From positions 4,855,001-4,919,000 of the forward strand of contig JAYKKI010000003.1 of assembly GCA_039881145.1 (NCBI GenBank): a stretch of 64,000 bases of DNA, written 5' to 3'. The notes beneath the pieces were generated by a model, which worked only from the letters and a program-made list of their open reading frames with translations, ran no database searches and was not told the DNA's origin. Every line of letters begins with the position of its first letter. Positions within the stretch are counted from its first letter, which is position 1. Below, in pieces: positions 60,954-64,000 of this stretch. The position numbers were made by a program, and so were the translations under genes. The DNA is from Druceiella hillmani (taxonomy: Eukaryota; Arthropoda; Insecta; Lepidoptera; Hepialidae).

Positions 60954-61259
60954 TATGCGTTGTAACGGTGCTGTTCCTGAGCAGTGTCGCTGTGTCGACC
61001 TACATCTAAATTGCAGTAACATGCCACAGGATGCATTGTGACATCGTGCGATACCGTTGCGAACATGCACTGGACTTGGCGCCAGAGAGACGAAGCGGGG
61101 ATTGGTGATGCGGTATTACATCCCGTGACAATTCACGCTACCGCACTTTTGTTTGTTACGCTCCATTGTCATTGAGAGAGATTTACACCGAATTAATGAT
61201 GCTATGACGCCACAGTAAGCAGCGTTACGTTGGGGCGTGCACCGCTGGTGCAACGCATA
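60954..61259. mobile_element. GC-richer 306-bp island with short terminal inverted repeats
   Basis: The block begins TATGCGTTGTAACGGTGC and ends GCACCGCTGGTGCAACGCATA, so its ends are inverted copies (TATGCGTTG perfect, then GGTGC shared). Its base composition is near balanced, in sharp contrast to the AT-rich flanks on both sides. It has no open frame. This fits a short non-autonomous DNA transposon that arrived from elsewhere or has not yet decayed. No target-site duplication was evident. Confidence 0.55.
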
Positions 61260-63026
61260 ATTTAACTTGGATCTAGGCCATGAGCCACTTTGAAATTCTA
61301 TAATTTTGCCGTTTTACGCATTTACTAGTTGATATAATTAGAAACGAACCAACAAAACATACTGCGAACTAATGCGAGAGATGAAGTAATAAAGTCTGAT
61401 AATACTACTTATTTAATTATTTAAAAATTATGTACTCGCACACTGAAAAGGATAAGTAATGTAATATAGAGTACAAAATACTGTTTATTTCAAAAAGTAT
61501 CAATCTATGCATATTGCATAGGTTTCGCAATATTACCTTTGTCATCAAATAAATAAAAAGATAAATTTCCACGGAAAATGTTTAGATATTTTTATTAAAC
61601 AATATTATTTTTATAATTACTTCAATTAAAATGTGATATTATTAATAGTGATATGATTTCATTACTGAATTTTTGTGCGGACATTTGTTTAATATTCTTA
61701 TTGACAACTTGTCAAGTAATTTTAATTGGAAATTAAAACAAATGACAAAATTGACGTTACTTGTAAAATCATATAGACAGCAATATTTCTAAATTCTGTA
61801 ATATTCAACTTAACTCACAGTAGGTGTATTTAAACGACTAAATTAGTAATTTTCATAGTGGCTTAAGAATCAAAGCTTATGACCTGTGCTTATATGCTTG
61901 ATTAATTAATTTAAATAAAGCAAATAAAATACCAATCTACCTTTTAACAACAATAAAAAATATTCAGTCCTCACTAATAACAACATTTTGAGATATTCGT
62001 GAATCTATAAAATGAATAAACGACCAGTCGTGTAATACGCGCGCAATTGTTTTCTGTTTCTGTCGTAGCTTGACTGATCTGATATATGAACTGAGGGACA
62101 CGCAGGTACGGTAGATGGAGCGGAGCGCGAGTGAAGCACTACAAATAGAGACTTGTCAAAAGTTTAACAATGACCGAATGAATTAATGAAGGTATTGAAG
62201 ACTTCAAATGGATTTTTCTTTAGAATGTCTGAAAACATTGGACATTTATGATCTCTACGCACTCACGGATAAAATCTCTTAAATTAATATATACTAATAA
62301 AAGTGCAAAGAGGCACAAATTTATAATTTAATATTAGTTATAATAGTTCTATGAATCACAAATGTGTTTTCAACGAATTGCACCAAAAATGCGCGCGCAC
62401 TATTTTAGCACCATTTTTTATTTCAATATGTTAACACCCTCTCCCTATATTAAAGTAATAAATTAAAAATATCTCTCCTATATTAAAAACAAATTGAAAA
62501 AACTTATTTTATTATCTATTTCTGCGTACTGGTTGTGTGTTATAATAATTACTATATGACTGAAACGGCTAAAAGTAACCGACATTAAAATATTTTTTAT
62601 GAACCATGTAAACGCAAAAGCTACACAATATTTGCCCGTAAAATGACGCTGCGTAATGATTAGAGGAAACTTAAAAGGTTTCAAGTCTTTATTTAAAAAT
62701 TTGTATTAAAAACAGCGACATCTGGTCTAAATCATTTTAAGAATTATTGAAATAATTCACAAGAAAATTAAAAACTGTAAATCCTTTCGTCACTGGTTTC
62801 CCTAATTTTGATCTGACACCTTAATTATGTGCGTATCGATGCTGATCAGTCACCAAAGTTAAGATTTTTTTCTAAACACTCCTAATCTGTTTTATAATAA
62901 ACGTGTTCAAGTGAACGCGTTTAAGGGTTAACATTCCCATTATACCAACATGGGTTTAGAGAGCAGCCATACAGTAATATTTTTCTGTCATGAACATGAC
63001 TTTTATCTAACGGAAAAACTGTGTTT
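61260..63026. other. AT-rich non-coding DNA with a short GC-richer patch
   Basis: At 62030-62150 GC content rises (ACGCGCGC, GGAGCGGAGCGCGAG). This could be a decayed element or a regulatory patch; no core promoter motif was identified. The 68-codon minus-strand frame 62478-62684 shows no domain. Confidence 0.4.
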
Positions 63027-63281
63027 TCAATTCAGTACCGTTTCTTGATGAATGCCATTATTATTGGTTTCACAAGTAACTCCAAATTCGTTGGTCGTAC
63101 CATTTATAACAACTTGATGTGCCGACTTTCCACCTTCAAATTTTGTTGCGTACTTTTTGATTACATTTCTAATTATTGCTTTGTGTAATAGATGACCAAA
63201 TGTTAGTGATCTATTTATTACGAATATTCCACATATTTTAAGTACTTTATCTGCAGTTTTATAATTGTGACCATCAATCAA
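63027..63281 (-). CDS. Unassigned 84-codon frame
   Basis: An ATG-to-stop frame with a balanced residue mix (MIDGHNYKTADKVLKICGIF at the start, then a basic stretch KAIIRNVIKKYATKFEGGKS, ending near HQETVLN). It contains none of the homopolymer bias of neighbouring chance frames. I recognise no domain, signal peptide or membrane segment. An in-frame stop lies three codons upstream of the ATG. It may be a chance frame, a single exon or a transposon fragment. Confidence 0.2.
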   Translation of the reverse strand: MIDGHNYKTADKVLKICGIFVINRSLTFGHLLHKAIIRNVIKKYATKFEGGKSAHQVVINGTTNEFGVTCETNNNGIHQETVLN

Positions 63282-64000
63282 CGTTCACGCATTTTAAACT
63301 TGCTCATGCTAATTTACGAGTAATGAATGCACGGAGTGAAAACGTGATCCAAATGAAATTATTCCGAATTCCCAAATTATGGCGCACTCAAATTCAATAA
63401 AACTTATTTAAATCGGTAAATTTTTTATGTGCATTCTAATAATTAAAATAACATTGCTTCTAAATATTAACAAAATATTGGAGACAATACGGGAGTTAGT
63501 TTGGATTCGAAATCGAAATTAAGTTACAAAATGTCATCCTGTTTTATGAAAAATTCTATAAACACAATGAATCAAATTTAATTATATTTTTTACATAAGA
63601 AAGAAATATTTCTTACATAATGATTACATATTATGTTTGTTTTATATATCGTTTTTTGTGTGTTTTTACTGAATTGAAAAATAATCATTTACTAATAGTC
63701 ATTTATTCCAATTAAAGGGATATAGCTATTTTGTAACCCACTGGAAACTTTTTAATAGGATAACTAATTAAACTTTATAATAATTTTTATGAAAAAGTTA
63801 GTTATTAGGCAAATGATAATTACTACTAAGCGATATTATCTATTTTATAAATTTTAAATAAATCAATTAAATCAGATGGCAATAACAAAAATAAACATTA
63901 CGACTGACTTAATAAAATCAAAAGTTATCATTAACATAGGTATACTTTCCCACTTAAATATAGATCGGTGAGTTTACACAGAATATAAAAGTTTTTTAAC
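63282..64000. other. AT-rich non-coding DNA
   Basis: Nothing recognised to the end of the window. Confidence 0.45.

Overview
This window looks like intergenic or heterochromatin-like DNA from an arthropod, most likely an insect. It is strongly AT-rich by eye and carries several long (AT)n microsatellites. Long open reading frames are absent: the longest is about 110 codons and most are chance frames. Nearly everything recognisable is a decayed transposable element. The mix (PIF/Harbinger, two hAT types, pogo, Jockey/R1-like LINEs, a Gypsy element, a tRNA-derived SINE) and a 5-bp-phased repeat related to the insect telomere unit AACCT/TTAGG support an arthropod source. I assign no species. Protein identifications rest on motifs recognised by eye in broken frames; no database search was possible.

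Layout. 0-10 kb: anonymous AT-rich DNA with two inverted-repeat-bounded elements (2.8-3.7 and 4.6-6.1 kb). 10.2-10.6 kb: C-terminal LINE fragment, then a 17-bp minisatellite and a half copy (11.3 kb) of a repeat with a hammerhead-ribozyme-like core. 14-19.3 kb: (AT)n tracts, a miRNA-like hairpin and a Gypsy gag/protease relic wedged between two (AT)n blocks. 22-24.4 kb: Harbinger relic with transposase (+) and Myb/SANT-like partner (-). 25.4-26.7 kb: R1/Jockey-type LINE end, invaded by a 136-bp palindromic element. 28.1-28.35 kb: full palindromic copy of the hammerhead-like repeat. 29.6 kb: a short THAP zinc-finger exon candidate. 31.5-32.9 kb: pogo transposase relic. 35.8-36.1 kb: telomere-like 5-mer repeat. 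36.1-37 and 59-60.1 kb: two diverged copies of an unnamed non-coding repeat. 37.6-38.9 kb: hAT (ZBED type) relic. 39.1-39.75 kb: three 211-bp tandem units. 41.15-46.07 kb: a giant inverted repeat (arms about 1.34 kb) enclosing Jockey RT fragments. 48-49.1 kb: a second hAT with BED finger. 49.9-51.2 kb: LINE ORF1/RT relic. 56.3 kb: SINE. 57 kb: pogo C-terminal scrap. 60.95-61.26 kb: GC-richer island with terminal inverted repeats.

No intact host gene can be supported. The only host-exon candidates are the 30-codon THAP-like frame at 29.6 kb and an unassigned 84-codon frame near 63.1 kb. The transposon genes do not act together now; every one carries stops or frameshifts. The most interesting leads are the hammerhead-like repeat family, the 4.9-kb inverted repeat, the phased telomere-like array and the pair of unnamed 1-kb repeats.
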